A stretch of 64,000 nt of DNA from Streptomyces sp. NBC_00259 (GTDB lineage Bacteria > Actinomycetota > Actinomycetes > Streptomycetales > Streptomycetaceae): assembly GCF_036181745.1 (NCBI RefSeq), contig NZ_CP108080.1, forward strand, positions 6,389,501 to 6,453,500. Direction: 5' to 3'. A program made the translations under genes and the position numbers. The notes under the pieces were generated by a model. The model was given only the letters and a program-made list of their open reading frames with translations, did not search any database and was not told where the DNA came from. Positions 25,750 to 34,615 of the stretch are shown piece after piece. Numbering within the stretch: position 1 is the stretch's first letter; each line of letters opens with the position of its first letter.

Positions 25750-25792
25750 CTCTCGTGAACTTTCGGTAACGGTGCCGAAATAGTTTCGAGAG
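25750..25792. promoter_or_regulatory. BxlR operator region in front of bxlE
   Basis: A perfect CGAAA-TAG-TTTCG lies at 25776-25788. An overlapping TTTCGG-N8-CCGAAA is at 25761-25780, and outer CTCTCG/CGAGAG arms sit at 25750-25755 and 25787-25792. The cluster lies between the promoter and the bxlE start, suited to repression. Binding by BxlR is inferred from the divergent gene. Confidence 0.7.
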
Positions 25793-25800
25793 GCGAGGCG

Positions 25801-27108
25801 ATGAAGCTACGCGTACGGTTCCCCCGGGCCGCCGTCATCGGCGGGTTGGCGCTGGCCATGACGCTTTCACTGTCCGCGTGCGGCGGGGCCACCGACGACT
25901 CGGCGGGCGGGGCCGACGAGATTCACGTCCTGGTCTACGGCGACGCGGCCAACAAGGTCGAGAAGCAGCTGGTCGAGACCTTCAACAAGACCTCCAAGGT
26001 GAAGGCCGTCCTGGACACCATCCCGGGCGCCGACTACCAGGCCAAGCTGCAGACGATCATCAGCGGCAAGCAGGCCCCGGACGTGTTCTTCAACTGGGGC
26101 GGCGGTTCCATCAAGCCGTTCGTCGACGCGGACCTGCTGATGCCGCTCGACGACTTCATCGCCAAGGACCAGGGCCTCAAGGACAAGTTCCTGCCCTCGG
26201 TGTTCAACACCGCGGTCGTGGACGGAAAGCCGTACGGCGTGCCCATGCGCGGCACCCAGCCCGTCCTGATGTTCCACAACAAGAAGGTCCTCGCGGACGC
26301 CGGCATCACCCCGCCGAAGACCTGGGACGAGCTGCTCGCGGCGGTCAAGACCCTCAAGGGCAAGGGCGTCACCCCGATCGCGCTCGGCGGCGGCGACAAG
26401 TGGCCGACGCAGATGTGGTACCAGTACGTCTACGACCGCGTCGCCGGGCCCGAGCTGTTCCAGAAGGCCATGACGGGCGACAAGAGCGCCTGGGAGAGCG
26501 CCGAGAGCAAGAAGGCCCTCTCCATGATCAAGGAGCTGGTCGACGCGGGCGCCTTCGGCACCAACTTCGACTCGGTGAAGTTCACCGACGGCGGTTCCCC
26601 GGCCCTGCTCGCCACGGGCAAGGCCGCCTTCGAGCTGATGGGCTCCTGGGAGTACTCGACCCTGCAGGACGCCCACCCGGACTTCGCCAAGAGCGACCTC
26701 GGCTACGGCACCTTCCCGACCGTCACCGGCGGCAAGGGCGACCCGAACAACATCGCGGGCAACACCAACAACTACTACTCGGTGCTGAAGAGGACCGAGC
26801 ACCCCGAGGCGGTCGCCGACTTCCTCAAGCTCATGTACTCGGACGAGTTCGTGAAGGCGCAGCTGTCCATAGGCAACCTGCCCACCACCACGAACACCCC
26901 GGACTTCCTCGACACCTCGGCCAGCCCGGAGTACTCGAAGTTCCAGTACGACCTGGTCGCGAAGGCCCCCGCGTTCCAGCTCTCCTGGGACCAGGCGTAC
27001 CCGCCCGCGGCGACGACCACGATCCACTCGGCCGTGCAGCAGTTCTTCAACGGCCAGCTCGACGCGGACGGCTTCATCAAGCAGATGCAGTCCCTGCCGG
27101 CCGCCTGA
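25801..27108 (+). CDS. bxlE: Xylobiose-binding lipoprotein BxlE
   Basis: 435 residues. The signal peptide ends in lipobox LSAC (Cys near residue 27), so the protein is anchored outside the membrane. The body is a family-1 extracellular solute-binding protein: EIHVLVYGDAANKVEKQLV, DVFFNWGGGSIKPFVDADLL, PYGVPMRGTQPVLMFHNKKV, and GKAAFELMGSWEYS. It is the first gene of a four-gene operon with two permeases and a GH3 beta-xylosidase. That gene order matches the xylobiose system bxlEFGA of streptomycetes. No ATPase is encoded here; such importers usually share MsiK, encoded elsewhere. Preference for xylobiose over longer oligomers is inferred. Confidence 0.92.
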   Translation: MKLRVRFPRAAVIGGLALAMTLSLSACGGATDDSAGGADEIHVLVYGDAANKVEKQLVETFNKTSKVKAVLDTIPGADYQAKLQTIISGKQAPDVFFNWGGGSIKPFVDADLLMPLDDFIAKDQGLKDKFLPSVFNTAVVDGKPYGVPMRGTQPVLMFHNKKVLADAGITPPKTWDELLAAVKTLKGKGVTPIALGGGDKWPTQMWYQYVYDRVAGPELFQKAMTGDKSAWESAESKKALSMIKELVDAGAFGTNFDSVKFTDGGSPALLATGKAAFELMGSWEYSTLQDAHPDFAKSDLGYGTFPTVTGGKGDPNNIAGNTNNYYSVLKRTEHPEAVADFLKLMYSDEFVKAQLSIGNLPTTTNTPDFLDTSASPEYSKFQYDLVAKAPAFQLSWDQAYPPAATTTIHSAVQQFFNGQLDADGFIKQMQSLPAA

Positions 27109-27135
27109 CCCCACCACTGATCCGGATCACCTGAC

Positions 27136-28083
27136 ATGACCACTGCCACCGCACCCGCCGTGGACGGCGAGCAGTCCGCACGGACCGGCCGCGCCCCCGG
27201 CCGGTCCGGCACCGGAGTGGGCCGCCCGGGCTTCGCCTGGGCGGCTCCCGCCGCCGTGTTCTTCGGACTGTTCGCCATCGTCCCGCTCGGCATGCTCGTC
27301 GTGCTGTCCTTCGCCGGCTGGAACGGCCTCGGCGAACCGGAGTTCGTCGGCCTCGACAACTGGACGAAGCTCCTCGCCGACCCCGTCATGCTGGAGAGCC
27401 TCTGGCTGAGCGTCCTGCTCACCCTGCTCGGCGTCGTCGTCCAGACCCCGATCAGCATCCTGCTGGGCGTCTGGGCCGCGGGCCGCCAGCGGAACCGGGC
27501 GGTCCTGACCGCCGTCTACTTCGTCCCGCTGCTGCTCTCCATCACGGCCGTCTCCGTGCTGTGGCGCGCCGTGCTCGACCCCAACTTCGGCGTGCCCTCG
27601 CAGGCCGAGTGGCTCTTCGGGGACGGCAATCTGCTCGGCAAGCAGGCGACCGCGATCGGTGTCCTGGTCTTCGTCGCCACCTGGCAGTTCACGCCCCTGC
27701 ACACGCTCATCTACCAGGGCGCCGCCCGCGCGGTCCCGCAGGTCCTCTACCAGGCCGCCCAGATCGACGGGGCCGGCCGGGTCCGGCAGTTCTTCCACAT
27801 CACCCTGCCGCAGCTGCGCAACAGCATCATCACCTCGGTGATCCTCATGGTCGTCGGCGGTCTCACGACCTTCGACACCGTGCTGATCCTCACCCAGGGC
27901 GGCCCCGGCACCGACACCACGATCAGTGCCTACTACATGTACCAAAAGGCCTTCAAAAGCTTCGACTTCGGCGCGGGCGCCGCCATCGCGCTGCTCCTCG
28001 TGGTCGTCGCCACGGTCATCTCGCTGATCACGGTCCGGCTGTCGGGCTACGACAAGATGCGCAGCACCCAGGAGGGCGTGTGA
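27136..28083 (+). CDS. bxlF: Xylobiose ABC transporter permease BxlF
   Basis: 315 residues with six predicted membrane helices after a Gly/Pro-rich cytoplasmic N-terminus. The EAA loop that contacts the ATPase is QAAQIDGAGRVRQFFHITLP, followed by TQGGPGTDTTISAYYMY, typical of MalF-type permeases. It starts 27 bases after bxlE, and its last base overlaps the ATG of bxlG. It forms the membrane channel with BxlG. Confidence 0.93.
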   Translation: MTTATAPAVDGEQSARTGRAPGRSGTGVGRPGFAWAAPAAVFFGLFAIVPLGMLVVLSFAGWNGLGEPEFVGLDNWTKLLADPVMLESLWLSVLLTLLGVVVQTPISILLGVWAAGRQRNRAVLTAVYFVPLLLSITAVSVLWRAVLDPNFGVPSQAEWLFGDGNLLGKQATAIGVLVFVATWQFTPLHTLIYQGAARAVPQVLYQAAQIDGAGRVRQFFHITLPQLRNSIITSVILMVVGGLTTFDTVLILTQGGPGTDTTISAYYMYQKAFKSFDFGAGAAIALLLVVVATVISLITVRLSGYDKMRSTQEGV

Positions 28084-28901
28084 TGAAGAGCCGTCCCAAC
28101 TACCTGGCGGGGTTCGGCTCGCTCGTCTGGCTCTTCCTCGTCGGCCTGCCGCTGTACGTCATGCTGATCGCGACGTTCCAGAGCCGGGCGGACTACGCGG
28201 CCAACGGCCCGCTCGCCTTCCCGGACCACTTCACGCTCGACAACTACGTCAACGACCTCAACGACGGCTTCGCGCAGTACTTCCTCAACACGGTGATCGT
28301 CACCGTGGCCGTCGTCGGCATCGTGCTGCTGCTCGTACCGCCGCTGGCGTACGCGATCGTCCGCAGCCAGGGCCGCACCACCGGCGTCGTCTTCCGGCTG
28401 TTCCTCCTCGGCCTCGCGATCCCCTCGCAGGCCGTGATCGTCCCGATGTTCTACGTCATCAGCAAGGCCGGTCTCTACGACAACCTCATCGGCGTGATCC
28501 TGCCGACCGCGGCCTTCGCGATGCCGGTGTGCGCGCTCATCCTCACCGGTGTGATGCGTGACATCACACCGGAGCTGTACGAGGCGATGACCGTGGACGG
28601 CGCCTCGCCCTGGCGGACCTTCTTCCAGCTCGTCCTCCCGCTCTCCAAGAGCGGCCTGTCGACGATCGTGGTCTTCTCCGCCCTCCAGGCGTGGAACGGC
28701 TTCCTCTTCCCGCTGGTGCTCACCCAGTCCGCCGGGACCAAGGTGATCACCATGGGTCTGTACGACTTCCAGACGGAACACGGGGTCGACATCCCCGGCC
28801 TGCTCGCCGCCGTGGTCCTGTCCATGCTCCCCATCCTGCTCGTCTACCTGTTCGCCCGTCGTGCCCTGGTCCAGGGGCTGATGGGGGTCGGAGGAAAGTG
28901 A
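28083..28901 (+). CDS. bxlG: Xylobiose ABC transporter permease BxlG
   Basis: 272 residues, six membrane helices. The EAA loop is EAMTVDGASPWRTFFQLVLP, and the MalG-type N-terminal segment GLPLYVMLIATFQSRADY is present. Its ATG overlaps the bxlF stop (TGATG), and its TGA overlaps the GTG of bxlA, so all genes of the operon are translationally coupled from here on. It pairs with BxlF. Confidence 0.93.
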   Translation: MKSRPNYLAGFGSLVWLFLVGLPLYVMLIATFQSRADYAANGPLAFPDHFTLDNYVNDLNDGFAQYFLNTVIVTVAVVGIVLLLVPPLAYAIVRSQGRTTGVVFRLFLLGLAIPSQAVIVPMFYVISKAGLYDNLIGVILPTAAFAMPVCALILTGVMRDITPELYEAMTVDGASPWRTFFQLVLPLSKSGLSTIVVFSALQAWNGFLFPLVLTQSAGTKVITMGLYDFQTEHGVDIPGLLAAVVLSMLPILLVYLFARRALVQGLMGVGGK

Positions 28902-31339
28902 CCGACAACGTGGCTGTAGAGGACACCGTGGCCGTGGAGACCGACTCCGCCGCCCCCCTCTGGAGCGATCCGTCCCTCGACGCGGGCACCCGCGCCGACG
29001 CCCTGATCGCCGCGATGACCCTCCAGGAGAAGATCGCCCAGCTCTTCGGGGTCTGGGTGGGGGCATCCGACGAGGGCGGCGAAGTCGCCCCGCACCAGCA
29101 CGACATGGAAGAGGCGGTCGACCTCGAGGAACTGCTGCCGTACGGTCTCGGCCAGCTGACCCGGCCGTTCGGTACGGCACCGGTCGACCCGGCGGCCGGC
29201 GCGCTCTCGCTGGCCCGCACCCAGCGGCGGATCGCCGGCGCGAACCGCTTCGGCATCCCGGCCCTGGCCCACGAGGAGTGCCTCGCGGGCTTCGCCACCT
29301 GGGGCGCCACCGCCTACCCCGTGCCCCTGTCGTGGGGCGCCACCTTCAACCCCGGGCTGATCCGCGAGATGGCCGCCGCCATCGGCCGCGACATGCGCTC
29401 CGTCGGCGTCCACCAGGGGCTCGCCCCCGTCCTCGACGTCGTGCGCGACGCGCGCTGGGGCCGGGTCGAGGAGACCATCGGCGAGGACCCCTATCTCGTC
29501 GGCACCGTCGCCACCGCCTACGTACAGGGCCTGGAGTCGGCCGGCATCGTCGCCACGCTCAAGCACTTCGCCGGCTACTCCGCGTCCCGGGCCGGGCGCA
29601 ATCTGGCCCCCGTCGGCATGGGAGCCCGCGAGCGCGCCGACATCATCCTGCCGCCGTTCGAGATGGCGGTGCGCCAGAGCGGCGTACGGTCGGTCATGCA
29701 CGCCTACACCGACACCGACGGCATCCCCTCCGCAGCCGACGAGCGGCTGCTGACCGGACTGCTCCGGGACACCTGGGGCTTCACCGGCACCGTGGTGGCC
29801 GACTACTTCGGCATCGCGTTCCTCAAGACCCTGCACGGAGTCGCCGGAACCTTCGGCGAGGCCGCAGGCGCCGCGCTCGCCGCGGGTGTGGACGTGGAGC
29901 TGCCCACGGTCAAGACGTTCGGCGAACCCCTGCTGGACGCGGTCGCCGAGGGAAGGGTGCCCGAGGCGCTGGTGGACCGTGCCGTACGACGCGTCCTCGT
30001 GCAGAAGGCCGAACTCGGCCTGCTCGACCCGGACTGGAGCGCTCTGCCGCCGGCACTCGACGGAGCGGACCCGGACAGCGCCACCGGCCCGGGCCCGGAC
30101 GCCGGGACGCCGCGCGGCTCGGTGCGCCTGGACTCCGACGACAACCGGGCCCTCGCCCGCCGGGTCGCCGAACAGGCGGTCGTGCTCCTCCACAACGACG
30201 GCACCCTGCCGCTGTCCCCGGACCACGCCCCGGAGCGGACCGCGCCTCCCGCCAGGATCGCGCTCATCGGCCCCAACGCCGAGGACCCGACGGCCGTACT
30301 GGGCTGCTACGCCTTCCCGGTCCACGTCGGCGTCCAGCACCCCGGGGTCCCGGTCGGGATCGAACTGCCCACCCTGCGCGAGGCGTTGGCGGCCGAGTTC
30401 CCCGACAGCGAGATCGTCGTGGCCCGGGGCGCGAGCGTGGACGGCACCGACACCACGGGCTTCGCGGCGGCCGCGGAACTCGCCCGCGGCGCCGACATCG
30501 TCATCGCGGCACTCGGTGACCGCGCCGGACTCTTCGGGCGCGGTACCAGTGGCGAGGGCTGCGACGCCGAGTCGCTGGCCCTGCCCGGCGTCCAGCAGCA
30601 GCTGCTCGACACGCTCCTCGACACCGGAACCCCGGTCGTGGTCACGCTGCTGGCCGGCCGGCCCTACGCGCTGGGCCGGGCGGCGACCGCGTCGGCCGCC
30701 GTCGTCCAGTCCTTCTTCCCCGGCGAGGAGGGCACGCGGGCGATCGCCTCCGTGCTCGGCGGCCGGACCGCGCCGGCCGGCCGGCTCCCGGTCAGCGTCC
30801 CGCGTCACCCGGGGGCCCAGCCGTCCACCTACCTGGCGGCACGCCTCGGCCACTCCAGCGAGGTCTCCAGCATCGACCCGACGCCCGCCTTCGGCTTCGG
30901 GCACGGCCTGACGTACACCACGTTCGCGTGGACGGACCTGGCCGTGGAGAGCGACGAGGCGACCACGGACGGCGCGTTCGGGCTGGCTTTCACGGTCCGC
31001 AACACGGGACCGCGCGAGGGCACCGAGCTGGTGCAGCTCTATCTGCACGACCCGGTCGCCTCCGTGGTCCAGCCCGTGCAGCGCCTCATCGGCTACGCCC
31101 GGCTTGAACTCGCTCCGGGCCAGGCCGTACGGGTCCGCTCGACGGTCCCCGCGGACCTGGCCGCCTTCACGGGCCGGGACGGGCTGCGCATCGTGGAACC
31201 GGGGAAGCTGGAGCTGCGGTTCGGCGCGTCGAGCACGGACACGCGGCTGACGGCGCGGGTCACGCTCACCGGCCCCGTACGGGAAGTGGACCATCTCCGC
31301 GCGCTGCACGCCACGTTCAGCACCGAGCCCGCCGCATAG
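28898..31339 (+). CDS. bxlA: GH3 beta-xylosidase BxlA
   Basis: 813 residues from a GTG preceded by GGAGG. The GH3 N-terminal barrel has LTLQEKIAQLFGVWVG-like MTLQEKIAQLFG, GIPALAHEECLAGF, GVHQGLAPVLDVVRDARWGR, VEETIGEDPYLVG and KHFAGYSASRAGRNLAPV. The nucleophile lies in the TVVADYFGI motif (Asp near residue 300). The GH3 C-terminal domain (about 420-650) and a fibronectin-III-like domain (about 700-800, VRNTGPREGTELVQLYLHD) follow. No signal peptide is seen, so it acts in the cytoplasm on xylobiose imported by BxlEFG, yielding xylose for XylA. Confidence 0.93.
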   Translation: MTDNVAVEDTVAVETDSAAPLWSDPSLDAGTRADALIAAMTLQEKIAQLFGVWVGASDEGGEVAPHQHDMEEAVDLEELLPYGLGQLTRPFGTAPVDPAAGALSLARTQRRIAGANRFGIPALAHEECLAGFATWGATAYPVPLSWGATFNPGLIREMAAAIGRDMRSVGVHQGLAPVLDVVRDARWGRVEETIGEDPYLVGTVATAYVQGLESAGIVATLKHFAGYSASRAGRNLAPVGMGARERADIILPPFEMAVRQSGVRSVMHAYTDTDGIPSAADERLLTGLLRDTWGFTGTVVADYFGIAFLKTLHGVAGTFGEAAGAALAAGVDVELPTVKTFGEPLLDAVAEGRVPEALVDRAVRRVLVQKAELGLLDPDWSALPPALDGADPDSATGPGPDAGTPRGSVRLDSDDNRALARRVAEQAVVLLHNDGTLPLSPDHAPERTAPPARIALIGPNAEDPTAVLGCYAFPVHVGVQHPGVPVGIELPTLREALAAEFPDSEIVVARGASVDGTDTTGFAAAAELARGADIVIAALGDRAGLFGRGTSGEGCDAESLALPGVQQQLLDTLLDTGTPVVVTLLAGRPYALGRAATASAAVVQSFFPGEEGTRAIASVLGGRTAPAGRLPVSVPRHPGAQPSTYLAARLGHSSEVSSIDPTPAFGFGHGLTYTTFAWTDLAVESDEATTDGAFGLAFTVRNTGPREGTELVQLYLHDPVASVVQPVQRLIGYARLELAPGQAVRVRSTVPADLAAFTGRDGLRIVEPGKLELRFGASSTDTRLTARVTLTGPVREVDHLRALHATFSTEPAA

Positions 31340-31361
31340 CCGAACCCGCCGCGAAACCGCC

Positions 31362-31400
31362 GCCGACGCGTGCACCACTCCTCGTGGTGCACGCGTCGGC
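31362..31400. terminator. 17-bp perfect hairpin, bidirectional terminator
   Basis: GCCGACGCGTGCACCAC, loop TCCTC, and the exact reverse complement, between convergent bxlA and the SulP gene. It is the strongest hairpin I found in the window. Confidence 0.88.
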
Positions 31401-31447
31401 GTGCTTCCCGTGGCCGTCCCAGGGGCAGGGCGACGGTCCGCCTGACC

Positions 31448-32923
31448 TCAGGGAGTCGGCCGGGGCGCCTGCGGCTGTGAGATGTGCGCGTTGCGCTGGT
31501 CCGCCCAGCTCTGCAGCGCCGTCATACAGGCGTGGTCCAGGTGGCGTACCCCCGACAGATCGAGCTCGACCTGACGCTGCGGCAGCGCCTCCAGGGTGTC
31601 CAGGATGCGCGGCAGCCGCAGGAAGGTGGCATTGCCGGTGAGCCGCACCCGCACCGCGCCCATACCGCTGTCCGAGACGGAGATATGGACATGGGACATC
31701 GCCCAGGCGGTCTTGACGACGGCGAGCAGCACACCGATCAGCACGCCCTCGAACATGGTGGTCGTCACGATCGCCCCCGCGGTGACGACCAGGACGACGG
31801 CCTCACCCCGGTGGTCGCGCCACAGCGGCGCGAGCTCCTTGAGCGGGATCAGCTTCCAGCCCGCGTGGATGAGGACGCCGGCGAGTGCCGCGGTCGGTAC
31901 GTAGGACAGCGCCTGCGGCAGGAACGCCGCGAACAGGAGCAGCCAGACGCCGTGCATCACCCGTGACAGCTTCGTCTTGGCGCCCGCCTGGACGTTGGTG
32001 GCGCTGCGGACGATGACCGCGGTCATCGGCAGCGCGCCGAGGGCGCCGCAGACGGTGTTGCCCGCGCCCTGCGCCATCAGCTCCTTGTCGTAGTCGGTAC
32101 GCCGGCCCGTGTGCAGACGGTCGACCGCGCTCGCGCTGAACAGGCTCTCCGCCGAGGCGATCAGGGCGAACGCGATCACGGTGGCCGCGAACCCGACGTT
32201 CGCCAGGCGCCCGGCGTCGGCCAGGCCCGGCGGCTGGATCGCCTGGAGCAGCCCGGTGACCTCGACCCGGTGGATCGGCAGGTCGAACACCACGGTCAGG
32301 GCGGTCGCCGCGCCCACCGCGACCAGTTGTCCCGGTACGACCCGCATCCTGGCCGGCATACGCGGCCACATGGCGATCAGACGTGCCGTTCCGATGCCCA
32401 CGGCGAGCGCCAGCAGCGCCGTCTGCGAGGTGACGGTCCGGACGACGAGTTCCGGCAGACCCGCGAGATCGGCGAGGCCGCCGCCCGGCGCCGTGGCGTC
32501 GGCCATGGCGTAGAGCTGACCGGCGATCAGGACCAGGCCGATGCCCGCCAGCATGCCCTGGACGACGGCCACGGAGATCGCGCGGAACCAGCGCCCCAGC
32601 CTGAGCGCGCCGAGCACGAGCTGCAGCAGCCCGGCGCCCAGCACGATCACGCCGAGGGCGGACAGCCCGTACTCGTGGACCGCCGTGTAGACGAGGACGG
32701 TCAGCCCGGCGGCGGGGCCGCTGACCTGGAGACTGCTGCCGGGCAGCAGTCCGGTGACGATACCGCCGACGATGCCGGTGATCAGGCCCAGTTCGGCCGG
32801 TACACCGGAGGCGACGGCCACGCCCACGCACAGCGGCAGGGCGACGAGGAAGACGACGAGCGAAGCGGTCAGATCGGCCCGGACGTGGCGCCCGAGCGAA
32901 AAGGTCAGGGGCATCTTGGGCAT
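31448..32923 (-). CDS. SulP-family anion transporter
   Basis: 491 residues from the ATG at 32923 (MPKMPLTFSLGRHVRADL). Ten or more hydrophobic helices include SLVVFLVALPLCVGVAVASG, the family signature region SGPAAGLTVLVYTAV, and SAVDRLHTGRRTDYDKELMAQGAGN in pieces such as TDYDKELMAQGAGN. A short C-terminal STAS-like tail (LDLSGVRHLDHACMTALQSW) is present. SulP proteins move sulfate, bicarbonate or related anions, usually with H+ or Na+. A beta-carbonic anhydrase gene lies 103 bases upstream on the same strand, which favours bicarbonate or carbonate over sulfate. The substrate is inferred. Confidence 0.88.
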   Translation of the reverse strand: MPKMPLTFSLGRHVRADLTASLVVFLVALPLCVGVAVASGVPAELGLITGIVGGIVTGLLPGSSLQVSGPAAGLTVLVYTAVHEYGLSALGVIVLGAGLLQLVLGALRLGRWFRAISVAVVQGMLAGIGLVLIAGQLYAMADATAPGGGLADLAGLPELVVRTVTSQTALLALAVGIGTARLIAMWPRMPARMRVVPGQLVAVGAATALTVVFDLPIHRVEVTGLLQAIQPPGLADAGRLANVGFAATVIAFALIASAESLFSASAVDRLHTGRRTDYDKELMAQGAGNTVCGALGALPMTAVIVRSATNVQAGAKTKLSRVMHGVWLLLFAAFLPQALSYVPTAALAGVLIHAGWKLIPLKELAPLWRDHRGEAVVLVVTAGAIVTTTMFEGVLIGVLLAVVKTAWAMSHVHISVSDSGMGAVRVRLTGNATFLRLPRILDTLEALPQRQVELDLSGVRHLDHACMTALQSWADQRNAHISQPQAPRPTP

Positions 32924-33026
32924 GGCGTTCTCTCGGGGTGAGGAAGGAACGTCGTGGGCGTCCGGGGCGGCGCGGTGTCCGCTGTGGTGGGATTCCCCCC
33001 GTCCGGTGCCGGGAGGCCGGCCCGGA

Positions 33027-33635
33027 TCACAGGGGCCGGAAGACGCGGCCGCCGGGCTCGCAGGCCAGGACCTCGCCGGACTCGACCGTGTAGAACCAGG
33101 CGTGCAGCCGCAGCCGCCCCGAAGCCAGCCGCCCGGCGACACACGGGTAGGTCCTCAGATGCTCCAGCTGGGTCAGCACATGCCGCTGGGCCGCGGCGAC
33201 CGGGTCGTCCTCCGGTGGCGCCGCCGGCCCCGGCCCGTCGTGGCCGCCGCGGTGCCCGGCCCGGGTCAGCCAGCGCCGTACCAGCGGCATGCTCCGTACG
33301 GTCTGCTCCCGCAGCAGGCCCTGGACGGCGCCGCAGTGGGAGTGACCGCAGACGACGATGTCCGGGACGTCGAGGGCCTCCACGGCGAACTCCAGGCTGC
33401 CGGCCACACCGCAGGCCGTGTGCGGCTGCCAGGAGGGAACGATGTTCCCGGCGGTGCGTACCTCGAAGATGTCGCCGGGTGCGGCGCCGGTGAACAGTGA
33501 GGGAATCACCCGGGAGTCGGAGCAGGTGATGAACAGCGCCTGGGGCCGCTGGCCCCGCGCCAGCGCGGCGTAGGTGTCCTCTTGCCCCGCGATCCGTGCG
33601 GGGAAGTGCCGGGCGTGCTCGATGAGCGACTGCAT
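33027..33635 (-). CDS. Beta-carbonic anhydrase
   Basis: 202 residues from an ATG preceded by GAGGT. Zinc ligands are visible: Cys and Asp in CSDSR, His and Cys in HSHCGAV; the loop VRTAGNIVP is also typical. It hydrates CO2 to bicarbonate. A Pro/Gly-rich insert (GGHDGPGPAAPPEDD) lies in the middle. The SulP gene follows on the same strand, and the two together suggest a bicarbonate-handling pair. Confidence 0.94.
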   Translation of the reverse strand: MQSLIEHARHFPARIAGQEDTYAALARGQRPQALFITCSDSRVIPSLFTGAAPGDIFEVRTAGNIVPSWQPHTACGVAGSLEFAVEALDVPDIVVCGHSHCGAVQGLLREQTVRSMPLVRRWLTRAGHRGGHDGPGPAAPPEDDPVAAAQRHVLTQLEHLRTYPCVAGRLASGRLRLHAWFYTVESGEVLACEPGGRVFRPL

Positions 33636-33728
33636 GGTCGTACCTCGGTCTCTTCGATACGGAAGGGTGTGCGTGCTCGAAGAGGGGCGCACCGCGACGG
33701 CCCTGGCGGCGCGTGACAGGCCGCGCGG

Positions 33729-33748
33729 CGGGCACCGGAGGGTGCCCG
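33729..33748. terminator. 8-bp GC hairpin
   Basis: CGGGCACC-GGAG-GGTGCCCG lies between the start of the carbonic anhydrase gene and the end of the next minus-strand gene, so it probably ends that upstream transcript. Confidence 0.6.
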
Positions 33749-33801
33749 GGCACGTCGTCAGGCGGCCGGGGAAGGGCCCGCGTCGGCGGTGCGCCTGCCG
33801 A

Positions 33802-34200
33802 TCAGCAGCGGAACGCCTGCAGGTTGCTCAGGCTCGGCGTCGCCGCCGCGCCCGGGTTCCGGGTGTGCCTCGCGGTACTCGCGCAGGGGGCGCCCGGTGG
33901 GCTCGCCGTCTCGTCCGGCGCGCTGTTGGCGCCGTTGCCGGGGGCGGCGGGCGCGTGGGCGCCGAGCTGAGAGACACGGGAGAGATGGGTCAGCGGGTCG
34001 TACGACTCGTCGTGGTGGTGCGCCGCGCCGTGGGCGCTGATCACCACCACCGTCGTGTGCGGGTTCCTGCTCTCCGCGGCGACGACGGCCGAATCGGCCC
34101 GGGGGGCTCCGGGGGCTGCCGGGGTGGCGCAGACCGGTGTCAGGACATGCAGCAGGACCGCACAGATCAGCAGAATGCCCGCTGACACACGTGAGATCAC
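33802..34200 (-). CDS. Small secreted protein of unknown function
   Basis: 132 residues. I chose the GTG at 34200 because AAGGAG stands seven bases before it; an ATG seven codons upstream has no ribosome site. The N-terminus is a clear signal peptide (ISRVSAGILLICAVLLHVLTPVCA, hydrophobic core SAGILLICAVLLHVL). The mature part is Ala/Pro/His-rich with SAHGAAHHHDESYDPLTHLS, which could bind metal, and ends in Cys. I recognise no domain. It diverges from a cobalamin riboswitch operon for metal-complex uptake, which makes a metal-related role possible but unproven. Confidence 0.6.
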   Translation of the reverse strand: MISRVSAGILLICAVLLHVLTPVCATPAAPGAPRADSAVVAAESRNPHTTVVVISAHGAAHHHDESYDPLTHLSRVSQLGAHAPAAPGNGANSAPDETASPPGAPCASTARHTRNPGAAATPSLSNLQAFRC

Positions 34201-34420
34201 TGCCGGACTCCTTGACGTCATTGCTGCGCAGGGATGAACGTTACCGTCCCTTGTGTTCCGGTTGCGGTTGATTTTCCCGCTGAATGCGCTTTATGCAGTG
34301 CTGTCAGCCTGGGCCAGGACTCGATCGGCTGCCACCGGTGGTCGGCCGTTCGCGCTACGGGTAGGGAGCGGGCCCGGGCGTATGACATGACGTTCGTTTC
34401 TGCGATGATGTCCCGCGAAA

Positions 34421-34572
34421 AGGCGACGGCGGAACGAGGAAGCCGGTGTGAATCCGGCGCGGTCCCGCCACTGTGATCGGCGAGCGGATCCCGAACAGAC
34501 CACTGCCCGGATGCGGGTGGGAAGGCCGGGACGAGCGGTGACCCGAGAGCCAGGAGACTCACGCGGTCGCCT
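34421..34572 (+). ncRNA. Cobalamin riboswitch 1
   Basis: AGGCGAC at the 5' end pairs with GTCGCCT at the 3' end (P1). Inside are GCCGGTGTGAATCCGGC, the conserved GGTCCCGCCACTGTGA, and a B12-box GAGCCAGGAGACTC. It ends about 45 bases before the ferredoxin-like gene and would reduce expression of that gene and the importer when adenosylcobalamin is plentiful. The remaining 34201-34420 holds the divergent promoters and nothing else I recognise. Confidence 0.95.
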
Positions 34573-34615
34573 CCTCACGTGACTGGGGCGGATTTCCCCA
34601 GAGGGGAGGCTTGTC

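Noticed and set aside
33027..33802. Arsenic or sulfate assimilation operon around the SulP gene
   Set aside because: No sulfate reduction genes are adjacent; the only linked gene is a carbonic anhydrase.
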